DNA from: Microvelia longipes
Lineage: Eukaryota > Arthropoda > Insecta > Hemiptera > Veliidae
Reading direction: 5' to 3'
NCBI GenBank assembly: GCA_018340805.1
Contig: JACMZG010001914.1
Coordinates: 19,728,781-19,792,780, forward strand
Length of the DNA stretch: 64,000 bases
This document shows, piece after piece, positions 48,336 through 58,207 of the stretch; within the stretch, counting starts at the first letter, position 1, and the number at the start of each line of letters is the position of its first letter. Below the pieces are notes generated by a model that worked only from the letters and a program-made list of their open reading frames with translations, did no database searches and was not told where the DNA came from. Both the position numbers and the translations under genes were made by a program.

Positions 48336-49354
48336 AGTAAAGTTACTTGAGATTTTTATTAATGGCAATTTAAATCTTCAGGAAGGTAATTAAGCTCTTT
48401 AATGGTGGTATTATAGGACATTACTTAATTTTGAGAAAGATTGATAAATATAGATGGCCAATTAAAACTTAGTATCTGCTGTGAGTGAATTTTTATGAGA
48501 AATTTGTGCTTATGAGGTTGTTTGGATGGCGGAAATGGAGAGGAAGAGTAATGAAATCCATTCCGCTCATTTTTGGTTGAAACCTAATAACCATTGATAA
48601 GAGTAAGTAATAGTAATAAAGTTAGTAGCAGGGTAACAATACAAGGTTTCTCTAAAAGTATACAAAACAATACTCTATCTAAAAGTCAATAACCCAAATA
48701 CTATCTCAAAATAAATTATAAAGCGCTTAAAACAAATATTAAAATCAATACTGATTCAATATTTTCCTTAAAATTGAAGGAAATATATTTGCCTATTAAA
48801 CATATCCTTCCTCACTAAAAAACTTTGGACTGCCTAATAGTATGTCCAAGGCAGCCATACTTCATAGGACCCCATTCCAAAAGCAAAAGGTTTAGGGTTT
48901 AATTGGCAAATTTTATGAAATTTTTTCTTTTGTCACAAGACAATCAATAATTACTTCTATTTCATATATTTTATAGATACAAGCCATTTTAAAAATTGTG
49001 TTTTCTATTTTTCCTAAATTAGTTTTCCTCACTTTTTACAAAAACTGACTTAGCTTATGTAAATAATTCTAAGAAGATACATTTTTTTTTCTTTTATCAA
49101 AATGAGCAGTATTTTAATTATTATTTTTATTAAAATTAATGTTTTATTGTTTTATTTTATTATTTAAATAGAATAATTTAATTTCTACTCTACAATGGTG
49201 ATAAATTGCCACCCTTGTAAAAAAACCACACCCCCCCCCCCTACATAACCCCAACCTCATAAGCTTGTTTTTTTGCCTTTGGAAATTTGCTTAAAGACTG
49301 AAAGATGTTAGTAAAGAAAAGGCTGTAAATAAATTAAGTCTCCTTATTACTTAC

Positions 49355-49560
49355 ATTTTCAGCTGAAGCAAGATTAGCGGCATAATGCAATGTTTGTTGG
49401 CAAGTAAGTGATGGTATTAAATCAGTCCTATGAGTAACATAAGCGCAGCACTTCTGAAATATGCTCAGAGTTAGAGGAGCACCATTAAATAATATGTGAC
49501 CTCTAGTAGGGCCATGAGCTCGTCTTGAAATCACATCCAACAAAGCTCTTTTACCACTTC
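49355..49560 (-). CDS. ABCG8-like transporter, exon 3 (Walker A)
   Basis: Acceptor tgtatag, donor GTAAGT. With the last codons of exon 2 it forms GSKGSGKRALLDVI: the P-loop has Arg where Ser/Thr normally binds Mg-ATP. It continues RRAHGPTRGHILFNG, AYVTHRTDLIPSLTCQQTL (Q-loop region), ending AEN. Phase 1 in, phase 0 out. Confidence 0.9.
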
Positions 49561-49691
49561 CTATACAAACAAATAAAAAACAGTATAAATATCCTACTTA
49601 AATTAATGCAAATAATAGATCAAAATCATGCAGAACTTATTTAGGCTACTCTTCTATGATGTTTTTTTTTAATTTCCCTGCACTAAAGTTT

Positions 49692-50560
49692 TATATAAAC
49701 CAAGTAAGGAAACTCCTATACTAACCTGGGTAAAAAATCAGACATGTGTGATCAGCTGATAGCTGGTTAAAAAATAAAAATGGCTAATAATGGAATAACT
49801 GTGCATGTGCCTTTCAGGATTTACAGTACAAGCGTTTTTTTTAACATTAGGTGAGTTTTACTTTTTATCGTGTTTTCATACTTTAATATGTACATGATAG
49901 TTTAATTATTTTGTATTAAATTCAGTGAAATAATTGTTACAATAATTTAGTTAAAGAAAGAGAGAAACTATAGTAAAGGTAAACCATAAAAAACTAATAG
50001 GAAAACTAATTTAGGAAAAATAGAAAAAACAATTTCCACATGTTTTTATTAAGATTTTGAAGAACACACCAACGACAATGTATTGCCTTAAATATTATAT
50101 AAAATTATGATTGCTTTTATTATATTCAAAAATGTTATGATAAAGTTGTTAAATTACTAATCACAATTAATATTTGAAGGGGAAAAAACAAATATCACTC
50201 TCAAAAATATACAAATATTTAAGTATGAAATATATAAGTTAAGAAGTGCAACTAGAAAAAATGTTTAATTAACTGCTCGTTTTAAGTAATTTAAACCAAC
50301 TTAGTATTTAAATATTTACACTTAAACCTCTATTGGATGTGAAAAAACATATTTCTTATACGAGTTCTTAAAATTTTATACTAAAATGTACAAATAAAAA
50401 CAAAACTTTTGAGTACCCTGAATAGTTTGTTTACATTTACAAGGGTAAAACAATATGGCTGCACCCATAGGAAAATTTGAGCCAACTCCCTGGAGGACAA
50501 AATGCGAACTACATGCTAGGTCAGACAGAAATCGCATTTGTTTCCCTACTTGGTTAATAT
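49692..50560 (+). mobile_element. MITE family CCAAGTAGGGAAAC, full-length copy in ABCG intron 2
   Basis: The ends tatataaaccaagtaaggaa and tttccctacttggttaata are inverted copies. The 61-codon ORF at 50455-50640 spans its right end and is spurious; its start resembles other copies at DNA level only. Confidence 0.7.
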
Positions 50561-51048
50561 GTTACTTAACCCAGTACCCTGCAACATCTTTAGTGATACA
50601 CCAATTATCAAGGAAGTACATAAGGCCCACAGTGCAATAACTTATTGGGATATAATTGATCTGATTAATAATAACCAAATCAATAAATTTTTTGTCTAAC
50701 TATAGCTGAGTAAACATTTAAAGAATCCAATCAGTCACAGCTTAGCTCATCAAATAAGTGAAATGTATATTGCAACCCTTGTGTATAAAAATTTAAAATG
50801 AAAACCCCTTTCAGACATGAAGGCACCCACCTGTAGTAAAACCCAAAGTAAAATTATTCTTCTGAACTTAGATATAATTTATTAAAGTTGGTGCACACAA
50901 ATACTATTCATAAAAAGCAAATGTGCAGTTAAGGACATGATCCTGAAAACTCTGGTGTAATAGGCATATATATATACTTTCCCTACTCCATCAGAAACCT
51001 CCACCATCATGGTCTACACTTATATTATAATTAAGTAAATTATTTTAC

Positions 51049-51166
51049 CCTTAGATCCTAACACAGCAAGGACTTCCCCAGCTTTCACTTCTAAAGAAAT
51101 ATCTTTCAAAATCAAACCAGTTTCTGTTGTACCAAATAATCTCTGGATCCATGAGCTTGGCTCAAC
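51049..51166 (-). CDS. ABCG8-like transporter, exon 2
   Basis: Acceptor gtgtgcag, donor GTAAAA. It encodes VEPSSWIQRLFGTTETGLIL then KDISLEVKAGEVLAVLGSK, the start of the nucleotide-binding domain up to the P-loop. Phase 0 in, phase 1 out. Confidence 0.87.
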
Positions 51167-52318
51167 CTGCACACACAATTAATTAAGAATGTACTTTTAA
51201 GCAGCACTTCAATTAATTTTAAAAATCCAGGTACTAACACCTTAAATTATGAGAAGTAATAACAAAAAGGAAAGCAGATTAGTTTATTCAAAAAATGAAC
51301 TAAAATTTAACCTTGAGGCAGTACAGCCTCACTTCAATTAACAGTATAAAGGTAGGAGCAGTGAAAAACTGCACATCCCCATAACATTAAACATGGAGTT
51401 TAATTCTATTCTCATCTATTTTTAATTACTTTTAGTAACTAATTAATTATATAAAGTAAATATTATTATTTATCATATTTAACTAAAAATGATAAATATT
51501 ATTATTTATCATATTTAACTAAATATGATACAGGAAAAACCCCAAGCGCCTACATTTAGGGTTTCATATTTTTTTTTTTACCTGATGCTTTTTCCTTCAA
51601 AGGATAGGGTAATATGTATTATTAATATTAAAAGATAGAAATTGGCTAAAATATCAGAAATAGTAATTTTTTTTAAATTTCTCTTTATTTAAAAAAATAC
51701 ATAATATAATTTTGTTAATTACATAATATAAACTACTAATATATAATATTATAATGTAATATACAATTGTTTTATAAATTAAATTTCACCACTTCAATTT
51801 CAAAGGAACACCAAAATAATAGTTTTGGTTTTTCTTAGATGACAGTCAGGCAAAAATCTTAATACAAGAAACCCATATACATATCATAACGTTGATCACC
51901 CTTTCATTATCAATTTCTTACCAGTGATGATGGCGCTGCTATGGTCTTGGAATCACAAATAAAATATCAAGGAGTAGACCGAATTCCCTGATAGTTCTCC
52001 CTCCGTCCCCCTTTGATTTCCTCCGCATGGTTCATACAGCGTATTTACTCAATACTATCTGCAGATTTTGTATGCTGTGAGTACACAGTAAGAGTTATAG
52101 TAGGACAAAACAATTCTTCAAGTTTAATTCAAACTTAAATTACCATAGCCAGAAATATTTTCTTTATCATTTAAAACTAGGGGTTTAAGAAGAAGTTATT
52201 ACATAAATAATTAGGACCCTTTGAAATATATTATTTAAAGTCTTAAATTACTTATTTATTAAATTATCCGAATATTCAAAATGGATCAAAATGTTGATCA
52301 AATGTTGACTCAACTTAC

Positions 52319-52372
52319 CTGACCAGAATGAAATATATTTCTTAATTCTAAAATAGTATCACTTGAAACCAT
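52319..52372 (-). CDS. ABCG8-like half transporter, exon 1 (start; gene overview)
   Basis: ATG at 52372-52370 opens MVSSDTILELRNIFHSGQ, ending at a GTAAGT donor in phase 0. The gene runs on the minus strand through 12 exons to a stop at 40007. Exons 1-10 keep frame without any adjustment, giving 451 codons, and the total of about 625 residues fits an ABCG half transporter (N-terminal ATPase, C-terminal six-helix domain). ABCG5/ABCG8-type proteins act as heterodimers moving sterols or lipids across membranes, so an ABCG5-like partner is expected but is not in this window. ABCG8-like identity rests on the DRRSRE linker and degenerate P-loop. The first exon is short, and an alternative upstream start cannot be excluded. 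Confidence 0.75.
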
Positions 52373-52439
52373 ATTAATTATATTTTTTTAACTTTTCATC
52401 GCAACAAAATTAAGAATAGAAACTTAAAGAATAAAATAA

Positions 52440-52570
52440 ACTAAAGAGAAACTCATAAAAAGCAACGGGAACTGTTGTTATCACATTCTTTTGTTCTGTT
52501 TTTGCTGCGACAACTTCCGCTAGGGTCGAGGTTTCGTAGCGGACCTGTTGCGTTAACAAATGCCTTTTAT
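52440..52570 (-). promoter_or_regulatory. Putative 5' UTR/promoter of the ABCG8-like gene
   Basis: A clearly GC-richer patch (tccgctagggtcgaggtttcg on the plus strand) 100-200 bp upstream of the ATG, unlike the A/T-rich flanks. No TATA box or initiator could be assigned. Confidence 0.35.
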
Positions 52571-53167
52571 ATATTGCATACATACAAATGCATCTTCAGA
52601 TCTACAATAGATATTTAGTTACATTATTATATTATAATAAAATATTGTTGCCTTACATATAAACACATCCGTTATCACCCCTTTAAATTATTACACTTTT
52701 AAAAGTTTTTACAAATTATTGGCGCGCATTACTAATTTAAATTCAATTTTCAAATAATGGAGTACACAGAATACGTCTTTATCAGTATAACGTAAAGAGA
52801 TATCATGTTTATGCATTTTTCTTTTATGTTTCCACACATCTTATATAATAATAAAAAATATGCAAACCGTCAAAAAGATGTGTAGGTCATCTATAATGTG
52901 CGAGTCTGTGGATTATAAATATACCTAAGTAGCTAAAGATCTTTAATGTAGCCAAAGAGACTAATACTATTATTAGTATATACTATTAGTAGTATTCTAG
53001 TAGTATATAGTATAGTAGTATACTATCTAAGTGGTAAGAGTATCTTTGAATGAAGCACACCATGTTCAATAAACGTCCCCTGCATGTCAGCGTTATATAA
53101 TTTTTCAAAAAATTATGCTGAGTCATTATTGCGGGTTAATGACATTGGAAAAATTATTTTCCGAATA

Positions 53168-53262
53168 GCACAACTACACCTATAAGTTTATAGGTGTAAT
53201 TGTGCCAGAGAGTTGAAACTTATTACAAAAATCAGTTGATTTTTGTAATAAGTTTCAACTCT
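53168..53262. repeat. Two adjacent near-perfect palindromes
   Basis: Palindrome 1 (53168-53205) has arms gcacaactacacctataa and ttataggtgtaattgtgc around gt, with one mismatch. Palindrome 2 (53209-53262) has 26-bp perfect arms (agagttgaaacttattac and onward) around gt. They are 3 bp apart and share the same 2-base centre. Confidence 0.88.
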
Positions 53263-53451
53263 TTAGCATAAATACACTGGGAGCTACGATTATAACAGGC
53301 ACACACACATACACTCATCATGCACACACACATGCAGACAGACAATTTGTGAAAACCACTTAGGATGCCTTAAAAACACCTGAAACGGATAATACATGTG
53401 ACATCCCGGTTTTAGATTTTTCGCAAACAAATACTTTTCCTATATACCTCT

Positions 53452-53620
53452 GGTAGAGATATTATTACTAGAGGGGCCCTATTGGTTGAATTTTGAAACA
53501 CTGACAAAATAACCTGACCACCTTCTATAAAATTACAATAACTTATATAGTAGCACGTTAAAAATACAAATTAAAACACAAACAAGGTATAGGAAGCCGA
53601 AAACAGGGATCCAGGGATCA
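53452..53620 (+). mobile_element. MITE family GAGATATTATTACTAGAGGGG, 5' fragment
   Basis: Left end gagatattattactagaggg followed by ggccctattggttgaatttt and aacctgaccacctt, as at 39.1 kb and 23.2 kb. The right half is absent. Confidence 0.58.
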
Positions 53621-53728
53621 TTGGCCATAAATGAATCGAATTTTATGTATTTCCCTAGCCTTGGGACGGATAAGATAGGATAGTTAAGGGCTTTATAGCT
53701 CTATAGTCTCTGGTGATGGTTAAAGTTT

Positions 53729-53797
53729 ACTAAAAAGCCTTTTAGTCTTTAAAGTCTTATGACTTAAGGAAAAAGACTTAAAGCCTTTTTAGTTAAC
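53729..53797. repeat. Imperfect hairpin
   Basis: The left arm actaaaaagccttttagtct and the right arm agacttaaagcctttttagt are inverted copies with a short loop. Confidence 0.6.
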
Positions 53798-53993
53798 TTC
53801 AGTTACGGGTTTCATCTTATTTTATAATCTGTCCGCCATATTCTCTTCGTGATATAGTTTTATCTTTTGATTAAAACGTCCATGATAGTCATTCTCTACG
53901 TGACGTCACTAGTAAACAAAAAAAGAAACAACAATATTTGATTTAATTTTACAACTTTTCATTAATTTATTTAATTATTATATAAAGCCGGTA

Positions 53994-54048
53994 TTGAGAT
54001 ATTATTTTAAAATTGTGAAGTCTCTAACTGAACTTGTGACATTAAGAG
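53994..54048 (+). CDS. Candidate upstream coding exon of the zinc-finger gene (weak)
   Basis: ATG at 53994 gives MRYYFKIVKSLTELVTLR and then one base before a GTAAAT donor (phase 1). That is the phase required by cassette exon A at 55948 and also by an acceptor at 54075. There is no protein-level support; the main reason to mention it is the phase agreement. A GTGACGTCAC motif lies about 90 bp upstream. Confidence 0.2.
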
Positions 54049-54354
54049 GTAAATTGATTGTTTATTTTCTTGTAGATTATGGTTTTCAAGTTTATGATCC
54101 AAATTCCTTCTTTTGCTGGGGAATTCTTTCGTACATAGTTGTATTTTCTATATCATATTCCCAGCAGATTTGCTCGTAGAAAATATTCTTTTGGAGGTAG
54201 AAAGGAGTTCGAGGTCTTCACGTTTTTTTAATAAATGGAAAACAAAGTCCTGTAGTCACGAAGACGTTTCCTTTTCATTCGTATCAGAAAGTTCTTCATT
54301 ATTTTCTGTGTTGCGATGTATTAAGTTCTGAATCATAAAATGATAAAGTTTATC

Positions 54355-54824
54355 TTAATGTTTTAATGCAGGGGTTTTGAAAGTGTTGTATGCGTACCTC
54401 TGATGGTGGTACGCACAAAGTCTTTTAGGAGGTACACAGAATCTAATAACTGTTGGCCCCTTTACTTTTATTTGGAGGAGTCTGGAGCGAAGTTTTGATA
54501 TAAAAAAGGCTTTGTGAAACATTAAAAGTGTGTCCCTGTGGCTTCCCTTTCTTGTAGACGCCACGGATACCGTGTTGTCTACTCGCTTGTTACAGGCAGC
54601 TTTTAGGTGGACTATCTGTGGCTGCCACATGAGCTGGCACTTAAAGATGAGTCCCAAAAAGCAAGTATAACAGGCTGAAGTGGTTCTTGTATCATTGTTA
54701 GATTGAGGGGTCCGGGTTGGGTAAAATGCCATGCATTTTGATTTCTCTGGAAGAATTGGAGCCCTCTGTTAGTAGCCTTAGTAACAATGGCTTCAATTAC
54801 ATCTGGGAGTGTTCTCTGAGTCAT
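54355..54824 (-). mobile_element. Non-LTR retrotransposon reverse-transcriptase remnant (Jockey-like)
   Basis: Two overlapping minus-strand frames together show the end of a retrotransposon reverse transcriptase. One frame (54824 down) gives DVIEAIVTKATNRGLQFFQR. The other gives AFYPTRTPQ, then FLGLIFKCQLMWQPQIVHLK and HRDTLLMFHKAFFISKL, the typical FLGxxxD..L.W..HI..LK...R..LL...KA...SKL pattern of this group. The change of frame and the missing catalytic core show it is dead. Confidence 0.6.
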
Positions 54825-55057
54825 AAAGATTATAATGTTGTTTGCAAATTATAATATTTCCACCTCTGGGAAGATTACATTTACTATATAGAGTTAATCA
54901 GGATAAATAAAGACTAGAAGACTGATATAACTCCCTTGTGAGACTATTCATTCTTGCACAAAGTATAGTAACTATAGGGGAGTTAGTTCACTTGTTTTTC
55001 TGTTCACTATAGTTGACAGACAAAAAAGGAAAATAAGAAATAAAAAAATCAATTTCA

Positions 55058-55278
<221 letters not shown>

Positions 55279-55524
55279 TTGGCACGCATATAGTCATATA
55301 AGACTATCATATGTGCCAAGTTTCATCTCATTATCAGCATTAGTTTAATTTTTATTGAATGACTTGTATACATTTTTTTTTAAAAACTGCTAAAAATTGA
55401 AAAATTATCCAATTTAGTTGAAATTTGCTACAAAAGTATACTATTACATAAAAAATAAGTACACCAATTTTTGTTTCACGAAAATTGTACATACATGACA
55501 ATATGAAACGTACATCCATGATTC

Positions 55525-55850
55525 TTGTTGGATCATAAAAATGAAGCTGCATTGTGCGTGTTCAGTGCCTGGATGTGTGACCGCTCGTATTGAAATGGAT
55601 GTATTTATTATCTGAGGACGAGCAAAGCAAGTCCGACGATGTGTTGCAGAATAAATTTAACAACTTGTATACTCTGAGGTTAGGGAATCCAGATGGATGC
55701 CTCGGCAAATGCCGAATTGCATGGCATAAAAAGGCTTACTTACTTACTATACTCTGAGGATGAGTGAAACAAGTCCATAGTTGGGAGGATGAGGGTACCG
55801 AATCCGATGTGATGAGGAAAAGTTCCGAGGTACCCTCTAATAGATTTTTT
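55525..55850 (+). repeat. 5S-rRNA-derived SINE copy
   Basis: It begins ttggatcataaaaatgaagc, then gttcagtgcctggatgtgtg and accgctcg, the degenerate 5S block. The body (ctgaggacgagcaaagcaag) is shared with the copy at 421. The tail is interrupted at about 55680-55745 by another sequence (gatgcctcggcaaatgccga), after which the body phrase (ctctgaggatgagtgaaa) resumes. Confidence 0.58.
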
Positions 55851-55947
55851 ATCTTCTGACAGTCCACTAAATATCAATGACTCAGTATTTTTACAGTGTG
55901 TAAACATGTATTTGACTTGTTTACAAAATTAAATAATGTTTTTTTAG

Positions 55948-56049
55948 ATATTGAAAACAAAATTATGGAAGAAGAGGATTCAAAGGGTTCAGACTCTGAT
56001 TCTTCTCAAGACAACCACTTTGTTTCTCCTCTTGACTTCATGAAAATAG
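55948..56049 (+). CDS. C2H2 zinc-finger gene, cassette exon A
   Basis: Acceptor tttttttag (ending 55947), donor GTTTGT (56050). 102 bp, phase 1 at both ends. It encodes IENKIMEEEDSKGSDSDSSQ followed by DNHFVSPLDFMKI and the first base of a Gly/Glu/Asp codon. It is an acidic, Ser/Asp-rich segment ending in SPLDFMKI, shared with exon B; an internal ATG (MEEEDS) could also act as a start. Because it is symmetric it can be skipped or combined with exon B without changing frame. Confidence 0.68.
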
Positions 56050-56194
56050 GTTTGTATTCAAATCCAGTAAATTATCAATTGTAATATTTGCATTACCATG
56101 TTTCTATGTCAAAATTTAATAATATTATAAAGTGTAATTATAACAAAACTTTCCAAACTGAAGCTGCTTCATGTGATTTCTATAACACATGAAG

Positions 56195-56226
56195 CATTTT
56201 ACTATAACGTAGGTTATAGTAAAATG
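56195..56226. repeat. Perfect hairpin between cassette exons A and B
   Basis: Arms cattttactataac and gttatagtaaaatg around a 4-base loop. A second small hairpin (gcttcatgtga...acatgaagc, about 56166-56194) lies just upstream. Confidence 0.75.
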
Positions 56227-56773
56227 TTGGGTTATTTTTAATGATATTGATAAAAGTGTCTTAAATAGTGTTAAAAGTGTGTATTAAAATCAAATACAAT
56301 AAACATTAATACAATAGAAAATGAAAATCAATGCATAAAATAAAAATACATCAATGGATTGAAATAGATAAAAAGTCACTGATAAGTATACAGTCGTATG
56401 AAGCATATTGACCATATACTTGATTAAGCTGAGTGTTTTGCTTGAGCATTAGGATTCATACCTTTGCTTGTAAGTATTCCCATGGTTTGATATGGGTGGT
56501 CTTGGAGTGTTCAATTACTTAAATCTTTTGTGTAATAAGAATGCAACGCACTACAAGACTATTCAATTTTATGAGAACAAAATATTAATATTTAACTAAT
56601 TTAGTTTGGTATCTAAATAATTTAAAACAAAGAAAATTAGTTTATTTACATTTTTTATATGCTTTAGTTTTGAGAAGAGTTGAATTTTGGGTTTTTTCAG
56701 TATAATTTTGCATTTATTGCTTACTCTTTCTCATGTGTTTTGAATCTTTTTTTATTTACCAATTTTGTTGTAG

Positions 56774-56872
56774 AAATGAAAGAAGGTGATGATGATTCTC
56801 CTGAATCAGACTCCGATAGTGAAGAACCTTTTAATGCTCAGTTCACATCTCCTCTTGATTTTATGAAAATAG
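56774..56872 (+). CDS. C2H2 zinc-finger gene, cassette exon B (paralogue of A)
   Basis: Acceptor ttgttgtag (ending 56773), donor GTTGGT (56873). 99 bp, phase 1 at both ends. It encodes MKEGDDDSPESDSDSEEPFN then AQFTSPLDFMKI: the same acidic Ser/Asp stretch and the same SPLDFMKI ending as exon A. Splicing B to the finger exon gives ...FMKI-E-WKEG; A to B gives ...FMKI-E-MKEG. The first codons (MKEG) also echo the start of the finger exon (WKEG), which supports the duplication. Confidence 0.7.
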
Positions 56873-57563
56873 GTTGGTATTCCTGATTAATAGTAATAGA
56901 TTGGGCCTGTAAGTATAGGGAAAATACCCAGTGTCTAGTATGGAATTTCTCATAATGTCTTGAGTGTTTAAAAAAATTTAAATGGTTATCTAGTTGGATT
57001 TTCTCTCAAAGTCAAATCAGTATTTCTGTCTCTGTATGTACCACGAGTACGCACTTACGTGGGCTTGCTCATAAATTTCAATTAAAAATATTTTTATTAA
57101 AGATGAAAAATAAATAAGAAATAAATTTCTACAATCTCTAAGAGCATGTATGAATATTTTTAATAACTAAAACTCTCCTTAACAAAAGAGCTCTGTTTTA
57201 CTTAAAACTATATGTACAGTAAGAATAAGAATCAAATTTCTAAAATAAACCGTTAAATTTCTCAATTTCCTATTTGAATGAAATACATTTTTTTTGTAAA
57301 TTAAGGCAACAGTTTATTGCATAAAAAAGTCAAATGGCTGAGTAAATTCATTATTTACAATTAGAATGCACACCTTTTTTATTCTATTCTTAATTCTATC
57401 CAAAATTGGACTAGGTTATTATTATTCAAGATTCTTATTAGCTGACCTAGGGTGCAGGAAATCTAATTACGTGAGCACCCTCAAATATCTAGAAGTATAC
57501 TATAATCCTGATTACTCTCATAGGACACAATAATTAAATTAGTTGTACATTTTGATGTTTCAG

Positions 57564-58207
57564 AATGGAAAGAAGGGACTGACGAAGAATTAAATCTAAA
57601 TATAAATAAGAAACCTGCTAATAAGCCACAGGGTGTTCCTATAAATAATGAAATTAGTTTACTTACACAAAAACTAAAGCCTTTTTCATGTACAGCTTGT
57701 TCTTATGCGGCTAGTACTAAGAACTTAATTAAACTTCACATATCTGCCGTTCACTTAGGAGAAAAACCATATAAATGTTCAAAATGTGATTTTAGGACAG
57801 CACAAAAAAGTCATTTAAAAACTCATATCGATACTGTTCATAAGAATGGTAAAATGTACTATTGTCCTCACTGTGAACATTCATCTTATAGGCAAGCTAA
57901 TATGAAACTACATATAAACACAGTTCACAAAGCTATTAAACCTTATAATTGTACTTACTGTAGTTTTATTGCTGCGACAAAGTCAAATTTAAATTCTCAT
58001 ATTAATACAGTTCATAAAGGGATTAAACCTCACGTTTGTCCGTTTTGTGTTTACGCCACGGCTAGAAAATCTAATTTAACAAACCATATAAATACTGTGC
58101 ATTATGGTGAAAAACCTTTTAGTTGTTCTCAATGTGAATATCGAACTAGTAGTAAAAGCAATTTAAATGTTCATGTTGCTTCAATGCATAATAAAATCAA
58201 AAAATAA
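57564..58207 (+). CDS. C2H2 zinc-finger protein, six-finger exon
   Basis: Acceptor tgtttcag (ending 57563), phase 1, stop TAA 58205-58207. After a short charged linker (WKEGTDEELNLNINKK...) come six C2H2 fingers in tandem, each C-x2-C-x12-H-x4-H, with linkers such as GEKPY, GIKPH and GEKPF and helices of the TKSNLNSHINTVH type. The protein ends a few residues after finger six (NKIKK). Tandem fingers with these linkers bind DNA, so a nuclear DNA-binding or transcription factor role is likely; the target is unknown. The ORF that starts at 57854 is only the second half, since the frame is open from the acceptor. I cannot name an orthologue. Confidence 0.85.

Noticed and set aside
50455..50640. 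61-codon ORF starting MAAPIGKFEP
   Set aside because: It spans the right end of a MITE; the related copies at 25.9 and 34.6 kb do not preserve a reading frame.
54076..54180. Possible exon after the tttcttgtag acceptor at 54075
   Set aside because: Phase fits the candidate at 53994, but the translation is hydrophobic, unremarkable and has no convincing donor.
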